DNA of 64,000 nt from Evansella sp. AB-P1 (GTDB taxonomy: Bacteria > Bacillota > Bacilli > Bacillales > Salisediminibacteriaceae): contig NZ_JARUKY010000004.1 in NCBI RefSeq assembly GCF_029688925.1, positions 186,001 to 250,000 of the forward strand, read 5' to 3'. The position numbers and the translations under genes were made by a program. This document shows, piece by piece, positions 9,651 through 18,483 of the stretch; position 1 is the stretch's first letter; each line of letters opens with the position of its first letter. The notes under the pieces are model-generated. The model did no database searches. It was given only the letters and a program-made list of their open reading frames with translations, and was not told the origin of the DNA.

Positions 9651-10300
9651 GTCTACCCTGAAAATAGAATGGTTCAGGAGTGAAGGGTGACGACTCCAAC
9701 GGGAAAAGCAATAGCTGAAGACCCGACAATTCGGCACGATAGTGCGAAGTGTGGAGGCTGAAGCATTGCCCGTGGAAAGCGTCCGCCTGAAACGGATGAA
9801 CTTCTCTTAGTTAGAATATTTTTATCCCTCATGATGCAAATATCCACTTGCATCAGTGGTCTACCCTGAAAATAGAAACGGTTCAGTAGTGGAAGGCAGT
9901 GACTCAATAGACGAAACTTCAAATCCACTACCCGTTGTCTCGACGGATGAAGCTTCAGAGCAACACTATACATAGGTAGATAATAAAGTGTGTACTACAT
10001 ACAACTGGCAATTCTAAAAATTCATGATATGTGATAGTGAAGAAGACGGCTTAACGATCGAGATCCTAAGCAATGTTGATTTACAGGTTCATTGGCGCCT
10101 TTTATGTGCCTGCAAATTTGCTTTTTTCTTCCTATGTTCCTGTAAAAGCTGTTTATCCTATTGCAGGAACAATGGCCGACTCTTTCTTTCGTCTACCCTG
10201 AAAATAAGTGTTATCAAACTTATCAATATTAACAAAAAAAGGGCAAGTTAATCATTCGTTCCATTTGGATTAAAATCATTTTCATCCTCCATGGTGCAAA
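9651..10300 (-). repeat. Repeat island 1: hairpin elements and cargo modules
   Basis: Read on the minus strand. One full 56-bp element at 9818-9873. Partial element ends at 9651-9665, 10191-10205 (both GTCTACCCTGAAAAT) and 10278-10300 (ATTTTCATCCTCCATGGTGC). Between 9675 and 9800 lies a Bacillaceae-type GACTCC...GTGGAAAGCGTCC repeat. The segment 9861-10300 is an inverted copy of 19201-19890, with only one 51-bp hairpin unit where the other copy has six. Short reading frames here overlap repeats and are not credible genes. Together with flanking AT-rich sequence this accounts for the 950-bp gap between ytoI and ytkL. Confidence 0.85.
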
Positions 10301-10339
10301 AAAGGATCTTAAAAGGCGCTTATATACCTTTTAAGATCC
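10297..10339 (-). terminator. Terminator of ytkL
   Basis: Perfect 13-bp arms GGATCTTAAAAGG and CCTTTTAAGATCC with a 10-nt loop, followed on the minus strand by TTTTTTG. The T-run abuts a broken hairpin element at 10278-10300. Confidence 0.92.
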
Positions 10340-10365
10340 AGACAAATTTAATAATGTTGTTAAAA

Positions 10366-11052
10366 TTACAGCTCTATTGTATCTCCCGCATTCATTACTA
10401 TTCCTTCTCCCGGTGCTACCTTTTTAGAAAAAGCTATACCATCTTGCTCTATGACCGGAAATGTATTGTAATGAATAGGGACAACTCTTTTTGCACGTAG
10501 CCACTTGGCAGCAATGATTGCATCATCAGGTCCCATCGTAAAATTATCTCCAATTGGCAAAAATGCAAGATCAATATCGTTTTGCTCTCCAATGAGTTTC
10601 ATATCAGAAAATAGAGCTGTGTCTCCAGCGTGATAAATTGTTTTCCCCTCAGTACTAAATAAAATACCTGCGGGCATCCCTGTATAGATGATCCTTTTAT
10701 CCTCTTCCTCTGTATAGGATGAACCATGAAAAGCTTGTGTTAATTTCACTTTCCCAAAACCAAATTCATGAGCGCCACCAATATGCATAGGGTGTGTATT
10801 TAAACCTTGCCAGCTTAAATAAGTGGCTAATTCAAATGGAGCTACAACTAAAGCATCATTTGCTTTAGCTAATTGCACTGTATCTCCTACATGATCGTTA
10901 TGACCATGCGTTAGTAAAATTACATCTGGTTTTACATTATCTACAAATAAATCTGTCATTCCATTACCCGATATAAATGGATCAATCAAAATATTAGTTC
11001 CGTTTACTTCTAACTTCACAACAGAATGCCCATGGAATGAAACTTTCATCAT
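10366..11052 (-). CDS. ytkL: Metallo-beta-lactamase-fold hydrolase, YtkL (UPF0173)
   Basis: 228-aa soluble metal-dependent hydrolase of unknown substrate. Metal-ligand motifs are complete: [10 protein letters not shown] near residue 50, [10 protein letters not shown] near 140, [13 protein letters not shown], and PIHYNTFP near 197. Two adjacent ATG codons (11052, 11049) can serve as start; the first has AAGGAG about 10 nt upstream. The gene is single, between a repeat island and a divergent peptidase gene. Confidence 0.92.
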   Translation of the reverse strand: MMKVSFHGHSVVKLEVNGTNILIDPFISGNGMTDLFVDNVKPDVILLTHGHNDHVGDTVQLAKANDALVVAPFELATYLSWQGLNTHPMHIGGAHEFGFGKVKLTQAFHGSSYTEEEDKRIIYTGMPAGILFSTEGKTIYHAGDTALFSDMKLIGEQNDIDLAFLPIGDNFTMGPDDAIIAAKWLRAKRVVPIHYNTFPVIEQDGIAFSKKVAPGEGIVMNAGDTIEL

Positions 11053-11244
11053 ATTTACACCTCTCCTTAGATATTCTTATCTATATATAATACTTCATAC
11101 CCGGACAAACTCCTTCTTATACATTTATAAGATTATTGATAGATAGAATCTCTATTTTCTTCTTTTAGTATACCTAGATACTTGCAGCACTTATTGATAA
11201 GATAAGAGAAGCCACGGTATATTTATAAACAGGAGGTTGATCTT

Positions 11245-12342
11245 TTGATTAACAAACGGAACAATAAAATGAAACAATGGATGAATGAGCATAATATTGA
11301 TCTTATAATGTGCCAGTCACGTGCAAATGTATTTTATTTAACTGGCTTTAACACAGACCCCCACGAACGAATTGTTGCAACCTTTTTGTTCCCACAGGCT
11401 AAACCTTTTGTCATTTGTCCAAATATGGAAATAAACCAAATAAGTGAAATATACAAAGAAGGAGAAGTAATTGGCTATTCGGATACAGAAGACCCTTGGC
11501 GTAAAATTATAGATTCATGTCAATTACGTAAGACATCTATAAAAAAGATTGCTATTGAACAAGGAATCTCATGGCAACGATTTAGAAATTTACAGGATAT
11601 CTTTCCTGATGCAGACTTTGTTGAAGTGGATGAAGGAATATTATCACAACGTATAGTGAAAACAAATGAAGAAATAGTTTTATTAAGAGAGGCTGCAAAG
11701 CTAGCTGATTTTGGTATTAATGTTGGAGTTAAGGCATTAAAAGAAGGTATTACAGAAATGGAAGTAGTTGCAAAAATTGAATACGAATTAAAGAGAAAAG
11801 GAATAAGAGAAATGTCCTTTTTAACGATGGTTTTATTTGGTGAAAAATGCGGAGACCCCCATGGAAATCCAGGAAGTCGCAAGTTAAAAAAGGGAGATGC
11901 AATTCTTTTTGATTTAGGAGTAGTCTGGAACGGGTATTGCTCTGATATTACAAGGACAGTGTTTTTTGACCATGTATCGAAAGAGAATACTATAATTTAT
12001 GAAACTGTTCTACAAGCACAACAAGCTGCATTAAATTATTGTGTGGAAGGAAAGGCAATTTCTAACTTAGATAAGGCTGCGAGGGAAGTCATTACAAACA
12101 ATGGGTATGGCGATTATTTTCCACATCGTATTGGTCACGGTTTAGGTATAGAAGTTCATGAGTATCCATCATTAACAGAATCCAATAACATTCCTTTAAA
12201 AAAAGGGATGACATTTACTATTGAGCCTGGGATATATATACCGAACCAAATAGGAGTTCGTATTGAAGATGATGTCCTTATAACGGAAAAAGGTTATGAA
12301 TTATTAACAAAATTTCCGAAAGAATTAACTGTTATTCAGTAG
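11245..12342 (+). CDS. M24-family Xaa-Pro dipeptidase (aminopeptidase P family)
   Basis: 365-aa metallopeptidase of the pita-bread fold, likely cleaving Xaa-Pro peptides in the cytosol; closest in my memory to YkvY/YqhT/PepQ. The N-terminal creatinase-like domain covers about residues 1-130. All dinuclear metal ligands are visible: the two Asp in DLGVVWNGYCSDITRT, the His in HRIGHGLGIEVHEYP, the Glu in TIEPGIYIP and the Glu in GVRIEDDVL. The start is TTG at 11245, 8 nt after a perfect AGGAGG; the next Met (11269) has no ribosome binding site. I cannot tell which paralogue of the family it is. Confidence 0.88.
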   Translation: MINKRNNKMKQWMNEHNIDLIMCQSRANVFYLTGFNTDPHERIVATFLFPQAKPFVICPNMEINQISEIYKEGEVIGYSDTEDPWRKIIDSCQLRKTSIKKIAIEQGISWQRFRNLQDIFPDADFVEVDEGILSQRIVKTNEEIVLLREAAKLADFGINVGVKALKEGITEMEVVAKIEYELKRKGIREMSFLTMVLFGEKCGDPHGNPGSRKLKKGDAILFDLGVVWNGYCSDITRTVFFDHVSKENTIIYETVLQAQQAALNYCVEGKAISNLDKAAREVITNNGYGDYFPHRIGHGLGIEVHEYPSLTESNNIPLKKGMTFTIEPGIYIPNQIGVRIEDDVLITEKGYELLTKFPKELTVIQ

Positions 12343-12350
12343 AAAAATAA

Positions 12351-12400
12351 AAATCTGCCTTTATGTTTGAGATGTATTCAACTCTTATTAAGGCAGATTT
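12351..12400. terminator. Bidirectional terminator between convergent genes
   Basis: Arms AAATCTGCCTTTA and TTAAGGCAGATTT around a 24-nt loop. On the minus strand the hairpin is followed by TTTTATTTTTC; on the plus strand by a T-rich stretch. It serves the M24 peptidase gene and the convergent hypothetical gene. Confidence 0.82.
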
Positions 12401-12402
12401 AT

Positions 12403-12780
12403 TTATTCATTTTTCCATATCCAAGTTTGATTTCGTTGTTTATAATCTAAACGATTAATAACTATTTTATTAATGTTAGGATACCCATTCTGTTCAAGAA
12501 TCTTAATTGTTTCATCGTTAATAGTAGGCTCTGACAAGTCAATAAAATGCAATATAGATTCAAACGATTCTTTTGCTTCCACGTCCCTTATAATTTTATC
12601 TCCCTTTTCAAATTCAAACGAATTAGGATTTTCAAACTCCCATTCATATAGAGTTTCCTCTGTTTTCATAGTAATTTTTAATGAAATTTGTTCATACCAA
12701 GAAAAAGCTTGTACATCTGTATTAAAATTAATTAACAAGGAAAATATTACAATGCTAGACTGGATAATTTTTTTTATCAT
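12403..12780 (-). CDS. Secreted or membrane-anchored hypothetical protein, 125 aa
   Basis: Not recognised. The N-terminus is a typical signal sequence: two Lys, a hydrophobic stretch to about residue 20, then a VQA|FS-type cleavage site near residue 25. The mature part is about 100 aa, rich in Glu, Ile and Asn, with no Cys. An AGGTGAT ribosome binding site precedes the ATG at 12780 by 8 nt; earlier in-frame GTG/ATG codons (12792, 12789) overlap that site. It ends at the bidirectional terminator. Upstream is the SDR gene on the same strand with a 60-bp gap, so the two may be cotranscribed. Confidence 0.65.
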   Translation of the reverse strand: MIKKIIQSSIVIFSLLINFNTDVQAFSWYEQISLKITMKTEETLYEWEFENPNSFEFEKGDKIIRDVEAKESFESILHFIDLSEPTINDETIKILEQNGYPNINKIVINRLDYKQRNQTWIWKNE

Positions 12781-12840
12781 ATTCTCCATCACCTCACTAT
12801 AGCTTAAGGCAATCTTATATTTTTTATTCCTTCATAGGCA

Positions 12841-13599
12841 TTAGCGAAATCGATGAAGAACATCTATGCCACCAGTTACCTCAATAACAGAACCTGTTAT
12901 CATATCAGAATTTTCATGGCATAGAAAGCTAACCGTCCTTGCAATATCCTCTCCAGTTCCTGATCGCCCTATCGGTGTTTCTTCATCACTTACCTCTCTT
13001 GCCTGTTCAATTGTAGCTTCTTTCATTCCTCCAACTATCTTACCTGGGCAAACCATATTTGCAGTAATACCGTTCTCTGCTTCTTCAATAGAAATGGTTT
13101 TTGTTAATGAAACAAGCCCTACTTTAGCCGCTGCAAATGCAGAACGATATAACCAACCTGGCGCATGATCCGCCTCCTGGAACCCATATGTTACTATTCT
13201 ACCGTATTGGTTTTTTCTCATTTCGGGGATTGTCTCTTTTAATAAATAAAAAGCAGAATGAAGATTCCCATCTATCATTTTATGCCATTCATCTTCACTG
13301 TAATCAATCATTTTTTTACGTTCGAATATGTAAGGTCCTGCATTTAACACTAATGCATCTATACGCCCCCACTTTGTAATTGTTTCATTTACAATCCTTA
13401 TCAGATCACTTTTTTTTGTAACATCTCCTTGTTGAAATTGGATTCTATCACTATACAGCTCCCATTCTTTTTTTAATTTATCTATTATTGTTATATCTGA
13501 ATGAAAATGTACAGTAACAGAGAAACCATCTGCTAATAAGGCTTCTGTAACCTTTTTCCCTAATCCTTTTGATCCTGCTGTGATCAATGCATGGCGCAT
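12841..13599 (-). CDS. ytkK: SDR-family protein YtkK, lacking the usual catalytic Ser/Tyr
   Basis: 252-aa Rossmann-fold short-chain dehydrogenase-like protein. The dinucleotide-binding glycine motif is intact (TAGSKGLG, residues 7-14), as are NAG (86-88) and the structural Asn in GNL (111-113). The active-site YxxxK reads F155-AAA-K159, so the catalytic Tyr is Phe. The strand that normally carries the Ser reads RIVTYGF instead of RIVxISS. From memory the B. subtilis YtkK protein shares this, so it is probably a family trait rather than a mutation. The ATG follows AAGGGG. Oxidoreductase activity should not be assumed. Confidence 0.85.
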   Translation of the reverse strand: MRHALITAGSKGLGKKVTEALLADGFSVTVHFHSDITIIDKLKKEWELYSDRIQFQQGDVTKKSDLIRIVNETITKWGRIDALVLNAGPYIFERKKMIDYSEDEWHKMIDGNLHSAFYLLKETIPEMRKNQYGRIVTYGFQEADHAPGWLYRSAFAAAKVGLVSLTKTISIEEAENGITANMVCPGKIVGGMKEATIEQAREVSDEETPIGRSGTGEDIARTVSFLCHENSDMITGSVIEVTGGIDVLHRFR

Positions 13600-13848
13600 A
13601 GGAACACCCCTTTTATAACACTTTAAATAAAGTATTCAAAATTGTTTTAAATAGTAAACGAAGTAAAAGGTATTCTCTCCCTATTATATATTATACTGAG
13701 AATGTCGTTCCCTTGTAAACCAAACACGGTTTAACAAAGAAATACATATATAAGTTTACAGAATATATTAATTACTTAGTCAGAGCCGCTATAATTTGTT
13801 ATAATAATAATAGGTTCACCCTATATCCAACCAAGGAGGTTGATGATC

Positions 13849-14289
13849 GTGGCCGTTCAATATAATACCATTCTTGTAGCAGTTGATGGTTCTGATGAAG
13901 CAAAACGTGCATTAAAAAAAGCTATAGTCTTTGCTAGTGATCATGATGCAAAACTTCTTATTACCCATATTATTGATACTAGAACGTTTGCAGCTGTGGA
14001 ACATTATAATCGCATGATTTACTCAGAAGCTGAAAGATATGCTGAAGAAATGCTAAGGGACTATAAGCAACAAGCAATTGATGCAGGTGTTAAAGAAGTT
14101 TCCATGGTTATTGATTTTGGTTCTCCTAAGGTTAAGATTGCAAAAGACGTGGCAAAAAAGCATACTGTTGATTTAATAATAACCGGTGCAACAGGTCTAA
14201 ATGCTGTTGAAAGATTTCTCATAGGAAGTGTTTCAGAACACATTGCACGACATGCTCAATGTGATGTCTTAATTGTAAGAAGTGAATAA
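13849..14289 (+). CDS. Universal stress protein (UspA family), ATP-binding type
   Basis: 146 aa. The first strand ILVAVDGSDEAKRAL and the C-terminal GATGLNAVERFLIGSVSEHI motif fit the G-x2-G-x9-G-S ATP-binding signature exactly, so this is the nucleotide-binding subclass. The start is GTG at 13849, 8 nt after AAGGAGGT; the TTG and ATG just upstream lie too close to that site. A TATAAT box sits at 13790-13795. It is followed 28 bp later by a coiled-coil hypothetical gene on the same strand. Confidence 0.9.
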   Translation: MAVQYNTILVAVDGSDEAKRALKKAIVFASDHDAKLLITHIIDTRTFAAVEHYNRMIYSEAERYAEEMLRDYKQQAIDAGVKEVSMVIDFGSPKVKIAKDVAKKHTVDLIITGATGLNAVERFLIGSVSEHIARHAQCDVLIVRSE

Positions 14290-14317
14290 TAAAATTTAGT
14301 TTATAGGAGGGATGGTA

Positions 14318-14632
14318 TTGACTACATGCTTTCAATACGATTCTCGACTCGGTTTAGCCGTTCCTCACCTAGAAACGGAATGGGATAATTTAAGCTATGA
14401 AACACAAGCTTCTATTTTAAATAAATGGGAAGAGATTCGTGGTGACATACCTGATCGAATAAAAGAGTTAGAAAAGGAAATTAATCATTTGCAGAAACAG
14501 TTATACGAGGAGGATGAATTTTTAAAAAGCTGTAAAATTAACTCTTCCATTGCTGAACTAGCATCTATTATAAATGATTTATGGATCTGGTATCGTACAG
14601 GAGAAGACGTAGAAATAAAAGTACACGCATAG
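14318..14632 (+). CDS. Hypothetical coiled-coil protein, 104 aa
   Basis: Not recognised. The TTG at 14318 is 7 nt from a perfect AGGAGG and is preferred over the ATG at 14312, which is only 1 nt from it. The centre (about residues 38-65) is a heptad-like, Glu/Lys-rich coiled coil, followed by a Trp-containing segment (NDLWIWY). Three Cys are present (near residues 4, 70 and the N-terminal side of the coil end). Likely cotranscribed with the universal stress protein and ending at a strong terminator. Confidence 0.7.
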   Translation: MTTCFQYDSRLGLAVPHLETEWDNLSYETQASILNKWEEIRGDIPDRIKELEKEINHLQKQLYEEDEFLKSCKINSSIAELASIINDLWIWYRTGEDVEIKVHA

Positions 14633-14650
14633 TTTATTATTTAATAAGGT

Positions 14651-14692
14651 ATGGGATACAGAAAGTACCAACATCTGTATCCCATTTTTTTA
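14651..14692 (+). terminator. Terminator after the coiled-coil gene
   Basis: Arms ATGGGATACAGA and TCTGTATCCCAT followed by TTTTTTT; plus-strand orientation. Confidence 0.92.
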
Positions 14693-15529
14693 TTCCTCCT
14701 GTTTATCAAGCAACCATCTCTTTTGATAAAAGCGATGAGAGCATTCAGCAATATGATTTGAAAATTGATAATTAAATGCAGCTCCAGTTGCTATTCCTAT
14801 AATTGGTATTCCATTAATGACTTTTTTTCGTAATATAGACAGTAAAATTAATTTAAAGATATTATTTAATGGTCTTTGCATCCATGCTTCACTTAATATA
14901 TCTTCTTCCCCCTCATAAAATATCCAATCACCTTTTATGCCTTTTACTTCTCTTTGCAAATAATCCCAAGATTCCTTTTGTAAAGAGCTAGGTAACGAAA
15001 TTGTATGAAATAATTTTAACACTAGCATCATTTCGTATGGCTTTCTCAGATCATAACCGTACGTTAATGCCATTAGTTGTGTCGTTCTTAAATTAATAGC
15101 TAACATTAAAGGTAAATCACTTAATGTAAACAGGAATCCACCTAAGCCTGTTAATCCACCTTGTGTTAATGCTGTTATACGTTGCTTCGCTAATTGTTTT
15201 CTTGCTATAAAGCGTAATTGGTCAATGGTTAATTTCTTCATGTCCTCAATATGATGAATATCTGATCGGAAAATCCTTGCTTGACAAAATAATTTTTCTT
15301 TCGCCTCAACATCAAAAGTTCCTTGTTGAATAATTACTTGTAATTGGAACAATATATCATCTAGCTTCGTCAATAGTTTACTTGACCATTTTCCACCAAA
15401 GATGCGAAAACCAGAATGGACCATCTTCTGGTACGTAGAGGAAAAATCCGTCCCTTGATTTGAAAATTGGTTATCCTCCCATTGTTTTAAATCATCCCAA
15501 ATTTCTTTCTCCCGTTCTGTCAAAGACAT
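14690..15529 (-). CDS. EcsC-family protein
   Basis: 279 aa matching the EcsC family, named after the third gene of the B. subtilis ecs locus. A helical N-terminal half precedes a small Gly-rich hydrophobic segment (GGLTGLGGFLFTLSDLPLMLAINLR, about residues 144-168), the conserved core of the family. A second hydrophobic segment (IPIIGIATGAAFNY) lies near the C-terminus. The biochemical function is unknown and membrane association is likely. The ATG is preceded by GGGGAGAGGG. It overlaps the T-run of the convergent gene's terminator. Confidence 0.82.
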   Translation of the reverse strand: MSLTEREKEIWDDLKQWEDNQFSNQGTDFSSTYQKMVHSGFRIFGGKWSSKLLTKLDDILFQLQVIIQQGTFDVEAKEKLFCQARIFRSDIHHIEDMKKLTIDQLRFIARKQLAKQRITALTQGGLTGLGGFLFTLSDLPLMLAINLRTTQLMALTYGYDLRKPYEMMLVLKLFHTISLPSSLQKESWDYLQREVKGIKGDWIFYEGEEDILSEAWMQRPLNNIFKLILLSILRKKVINGIPIIGIATGAAFNYQFSNHIAECSHRFYQKRWLLDKQEE

Positions 15530-15619
15530 GAACCCTCTCCCCTTTTGATATTCCTCATTAAATGATGCCTTATTATTAGATATTCACCTATCCGCTTTAA
15601 TAAACCTTACTTATACAAA

Positions 15620-15651
15620 AAACTACCTGAAATTTATAGCTCAGGTAGTTT
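15620..15651 (-). terminator. Terminator of ackA
   Basis: Arms AAACTACCTGA and TCAGGTAGTTT with a T-run on the minus strand, 12 bp after the ackA stop. Confidence 0.9.
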
Positions 15652-15662
15652 AAATCAAATTA

Positions 15663-16847
15663 TTAAGTTAATCGAACAGTATCTCTCGCAATCATTACCT
15701 CTTCATTTGTAGGTATAACGAGAACTTTTACTGGAGAATGAGGATAATTCAAAAATGCTTCTTCTCCTCTTACTTTATTAAGGGCTGGATCCCAATAAAT
15801 CCCCATAAATTCTAATCCTTGCATAACTTTTTCACGAATGGTACTGCTGTTCTCACCAATTCCTGCAGTGAAAATAACAGCATCTAAACCGTGCATTCTT
15901 GCTGCATAAGATCCAATATATTTATGAATACGAGATGTAAATACTTCAAGAGCTAATTCTGCACGTTCATTTCCTTCAATAGCTTGAGATTCAATGTCGC
16001 GTAAATCACTAGAAAATCCAGATAGTGCTAACATACCACTTTTCTTATTTAATACAGAAATAACTTCTTCTGCACTTAAGTCTGCTTTTTCCATAATGTA
16101 TGGGATTAATGCTGGATCAATGTTTCCTGAACGTGTACCCATGGTTACACCAGCAAGTGGTGTGAACCCCATAGAAGTATCAATCGATTTTCCACCTTCA
16201 ATTGCGGCAATACTTGCACCATTTCCTAAGTGACAAGATATAAGACGAAGGTGCTCCACTGGTCTACCTAAAATTTCCGCTGCACGTTCTGTGACATACT
16301 TATGAGAAGTCCCGTGGAAACCATATTTACGAATACCATAATTTTCATAGTACTCATAAGGTAAGCTATATAAATATGAACCCTTTGGCATTGTTTGATG
16401 GAAAGCTGTATCAAAGACTGCTACTTCAGGAACATTTGGTAATACTTCTTGGAAAGCACGAATTCCAACAAGGTTTGCTGGATTGTGTAAAGGAGCTAAT
16501 TCTGACACTTCCTCAATTCCTTTAATTACATCTTCATTAATTAAAACCGAGTCATTAAACTTTTCTCCACCGTGTACTACTCGATGACCAATCCCATCAA
16601 TTTCATTTAATGATTCGATAATTCCATAGGTTGTAAGCTTATCTAATAGAAGTTTAACTGCTTGTGAATGGTCTTCAAGGTCTAAAACGTCTTTCTTTTT
16701 TTCTCCATTAACTTCGATCGTAAAAACTGAGTCACTTAATCCAATTCTTTCAACAATTCCTTTAGTCACAATTGTTTCTTCTGGCATTTCTAAAAGCTGA
16801 AATTTTAAAGAAGAACTCCCTGCATTAATCGCCATAATTTTTGACAT
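15663..16847 (-). CDS. ackA: Acetate kinase
   Basis: Interconverts acetyl phosphate + ADP and acetate + ATP, the last step of overflow acetate production. 394 aa, the usual size. ASKHA-fold motifs are complete: [11 protein letters not shown] at residues 7-17, [56 protein letters not shown] and FTAGIGENS. The start is the ATG at 16847, 10 nt after AAGGAG; an earlier in-frame start at 16871 adds an MERRSGKR tail not typical of the family. In B. subtilis ackA is activated by CcpA (also present here), but I saw no clear cre site upstream. Confidence 0.97.
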   Translation of the reverse strand: MSKIMAINAGSSSLKFQLLEMPEETIVTKGIVERIGLSDSVFTIEVNGEKKKDVLDLEDHSQAVKLLLDKLTTYGIIESLNEIDGIGHRVVHGGEKFNDSVLINEDVIKGIEEVSELAPLHNPANLVGIRAFQEVLPNVPEVAVFDTAFHQTMPKGSYLYSLPYEYYENYGIRKYGFHGTSHKYVTERAAEILGRPVEHLRLISCHLGNGASIAAIEGGKSIDTSMGFTPLAGVTMGTRSGNIDPALIPYIMEKADLSAEEVISVLNKKSGMLALSGFSSDLRDIESQAIEGNERAELALEVFTSRIHKYIGSYAARMHGLDAVIFTAGIGENSSTIREKVMQGLEFMGIYWDPALNKVRGEEAFLNYPHSPVKVLVIPTNEEVMIARDTVRLT

Positions 16848-16871
16848 TCTTTTACCGCTCCTTCGTTCCAT

Positions 16872-17345
16872 TTTAAAACTAAATAATTGAAGTCATAACA
16901 ATTCATATATTTTCTTGTTTTATCTTTTTGTACTTTCTAAATTATTTTAGTTAGAAAAAATCTTGAGATAAAACTGTTGCAATAATAAGCCATTAATAAT
17001 TAAACCACTCTATATAAGGAATTGCAACATCTGTTTCACATAATTTAAATGAAAAACTATAACACAGAAACTAAAACAGAATCAGTTAAAATTTGTAGGA
17101 ATGTGTTTCTATCATATCCTTTAGCTGTATTCAAACAGATATAAATTCTTTTATTATCATAAATATGAAATTTTAGTGAACTCTATTTTTCACATAAAGC
17201 TACCATTAAATTAAATGGCTTCATGAGTGAAAGGCGACGACTCCTGCAAGATAAGCAACAGATATGAAACTAAAGATCGCGATTAAATTCAAGTTGTCTC
17301 GAGTATTGACACTATTGCAACCCAAGAAGTGGAAGAACAGAACCA
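16872..17345. other. Gene-free 0.5-kb gap with a degenerate repeat relic
   Basis: AT-rich. At about 17225-17300 there is a decayed copy of the GACTCCTGCA family (GAAAGGCGACGACTCCTGCA, then GTTGTCTCGA further on). The rest shows no gene, RNA or clear regulatory site. Confidence 0.5.
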
Positions 17346-17371
17346 TCCTTTACTCTTCCCTCTAGGTTGTC

Positions 17372-18373
17372 CTATATAATTTTTTTTAAGTGATCCTCAA
17401 ACCAAGTGGAAATACGTTGCATAATATCTCGAAGAGCTATTTCATTGGAAAAAGAAGGTAATTCCACTAACAACGCTTGCTTAGGTTCATTTATTCCTTC
17501 TTTCCTTTTTCTTATTATAAGAATACTTTTTCCCCACTGCTCATTTTTAAACATTGATTTTGGCAGTTGCATAAAAGAATATATTATACCTTCTTTTTTT
17601 AAGTATTCATGCAATGAACTAGCTTGATCAGATTCAAAAATAAAATTTGGAACTACAAAGAAAAGAAATCCTCCAGGTTTTACATGAAGTATGCTTTGTT
17701 CAATAAGTAAATGGTGTACAAAAGAATGTCCTTCTTCTGTATGAAGTTCAAAATTATTTGCAATGGCGTCATTCGGATAAAATCCAACAGGCAAATCTGA
17801 AATAATTGCATCAACATTTTTTACAAAAGGAGTAGCAATACTATCTTGATGAAATAGATCAACAGTATGCTTTTGAAAATTTGCATTTACGTAACATAAT
17901 CGAAGTAAGGTTTCATCTGCTTCCGCACCAATTCCATGGACACTTGTATTTAACTGATTCATGACCGCAGTTAATAAATTTCCGGCACCTACTGCTGGAT
18001 CTAATATAACAGAAGCTTCTTCTTTCTTTTCATAACTAATTATTTTATTTACTAAATAACCAATAAAAAGGCTAACTGCATCTGGTGTCATCTCATGGTG
18101 TGGTTGAGTTGCTGACCTCATACCTTTTAACACAGCTAGTTGAAATGCTTTACGAAATTCTTCTGGCGAAATTTTATTATCACTCATTAAGAATGCTTTC
18201 CATTCTTGCATTTTTTCTGTTGTAGTATGTTTAAGTGGATGAATTATTTCTTTCTGAAATAACATATCACCTAACTCAGCTAATGCATCTAAATAAGGGA
18301 TGTTTAATTCCTCTTTTAAAATATCTGTTCCTTCATCTAAAATTTCAAATATACTGACTGTTTTCTCTCCCAT
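17372..18373 (-). CDS. ytxK: YtxK: class I SAM-dependent methyltransferase of N6-adenine type
   Basis: 333 aa. An N-terminal helical region (1-110) precedes a Rossmann methyltransferase domain. DPAVGAGNLLTAVM (about residue 125) is the SAM-binding motif I, and SDLPVGFYP occupies the NPPY-like catalytic position. It resembles the HsdM-type fold but has no restriction partner or specificity subunit nearby, and in Bacillaceae it sits beside ackA as a housekeeping gene. The ATG at 18373 is 8 nt after GAGGAG; the GTG at 18382 overlaps it. The substrate is not established. The catalytic motif deviates from strict (N/D)PP(Y/F), so base methylation is uncertain. Confidence 0.88.
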   Translation of the reverse strand: MGEKTVSIFEILDEGTDILKEELNIPYLDALAELGDMLFQKEIIHPLKHTTTEKMQEWKAFLMSDNKISPEEFRKAFQLAVLKGMRSATQPHHEMTPDAVSLFIGYLVNKIISYEKKEEASVILDPAVGAGNLLTAVMNQLNTSVHGIGAEADETLLRLCYVNANFQKHTVDLFHQDSIATPFVKNVDAIISDLPVGFYPNDAIANNFELHTEEGHSFVHHLLIEQSILHVKPGGFLFFVVPNFIFESDQASSLHEYLKKEGIIYSFMQLPKSMFKNEQWGKSILIIRKRKEGINEPKQALLVELPSFSNEIALRDIMQRISTWFEDHLKKII

Positions 18374-18483
18374 TTTCTCCACTCCTCGATAATACTCCTA
18401 TATGTAACCCTAATTTACTATTGTAACAAAATTAAACACTAGATAAACATAAAAACACATAAAACATAGCGGAAATAAAAACA

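Noticed and set aside
9447-9973. Two frames of 78 and 99 codons in the ytoI-ytkL gap
   Set aside because: They run through repeat elements on opposite strands and lack initiation signals.
16848-17371. Possible cre site for CcpA upstream of ackA
   Set aside because: Scanned for TGWAANCGNTNWCA on both strands; no convincing match containing the central CG.
17372-18373. Restriction-modification system
   Set aside because: The methyltransferase-like ytxK has no endonuclease or specificity gene nearby and sits at its usual housekeeping place next to ackA.
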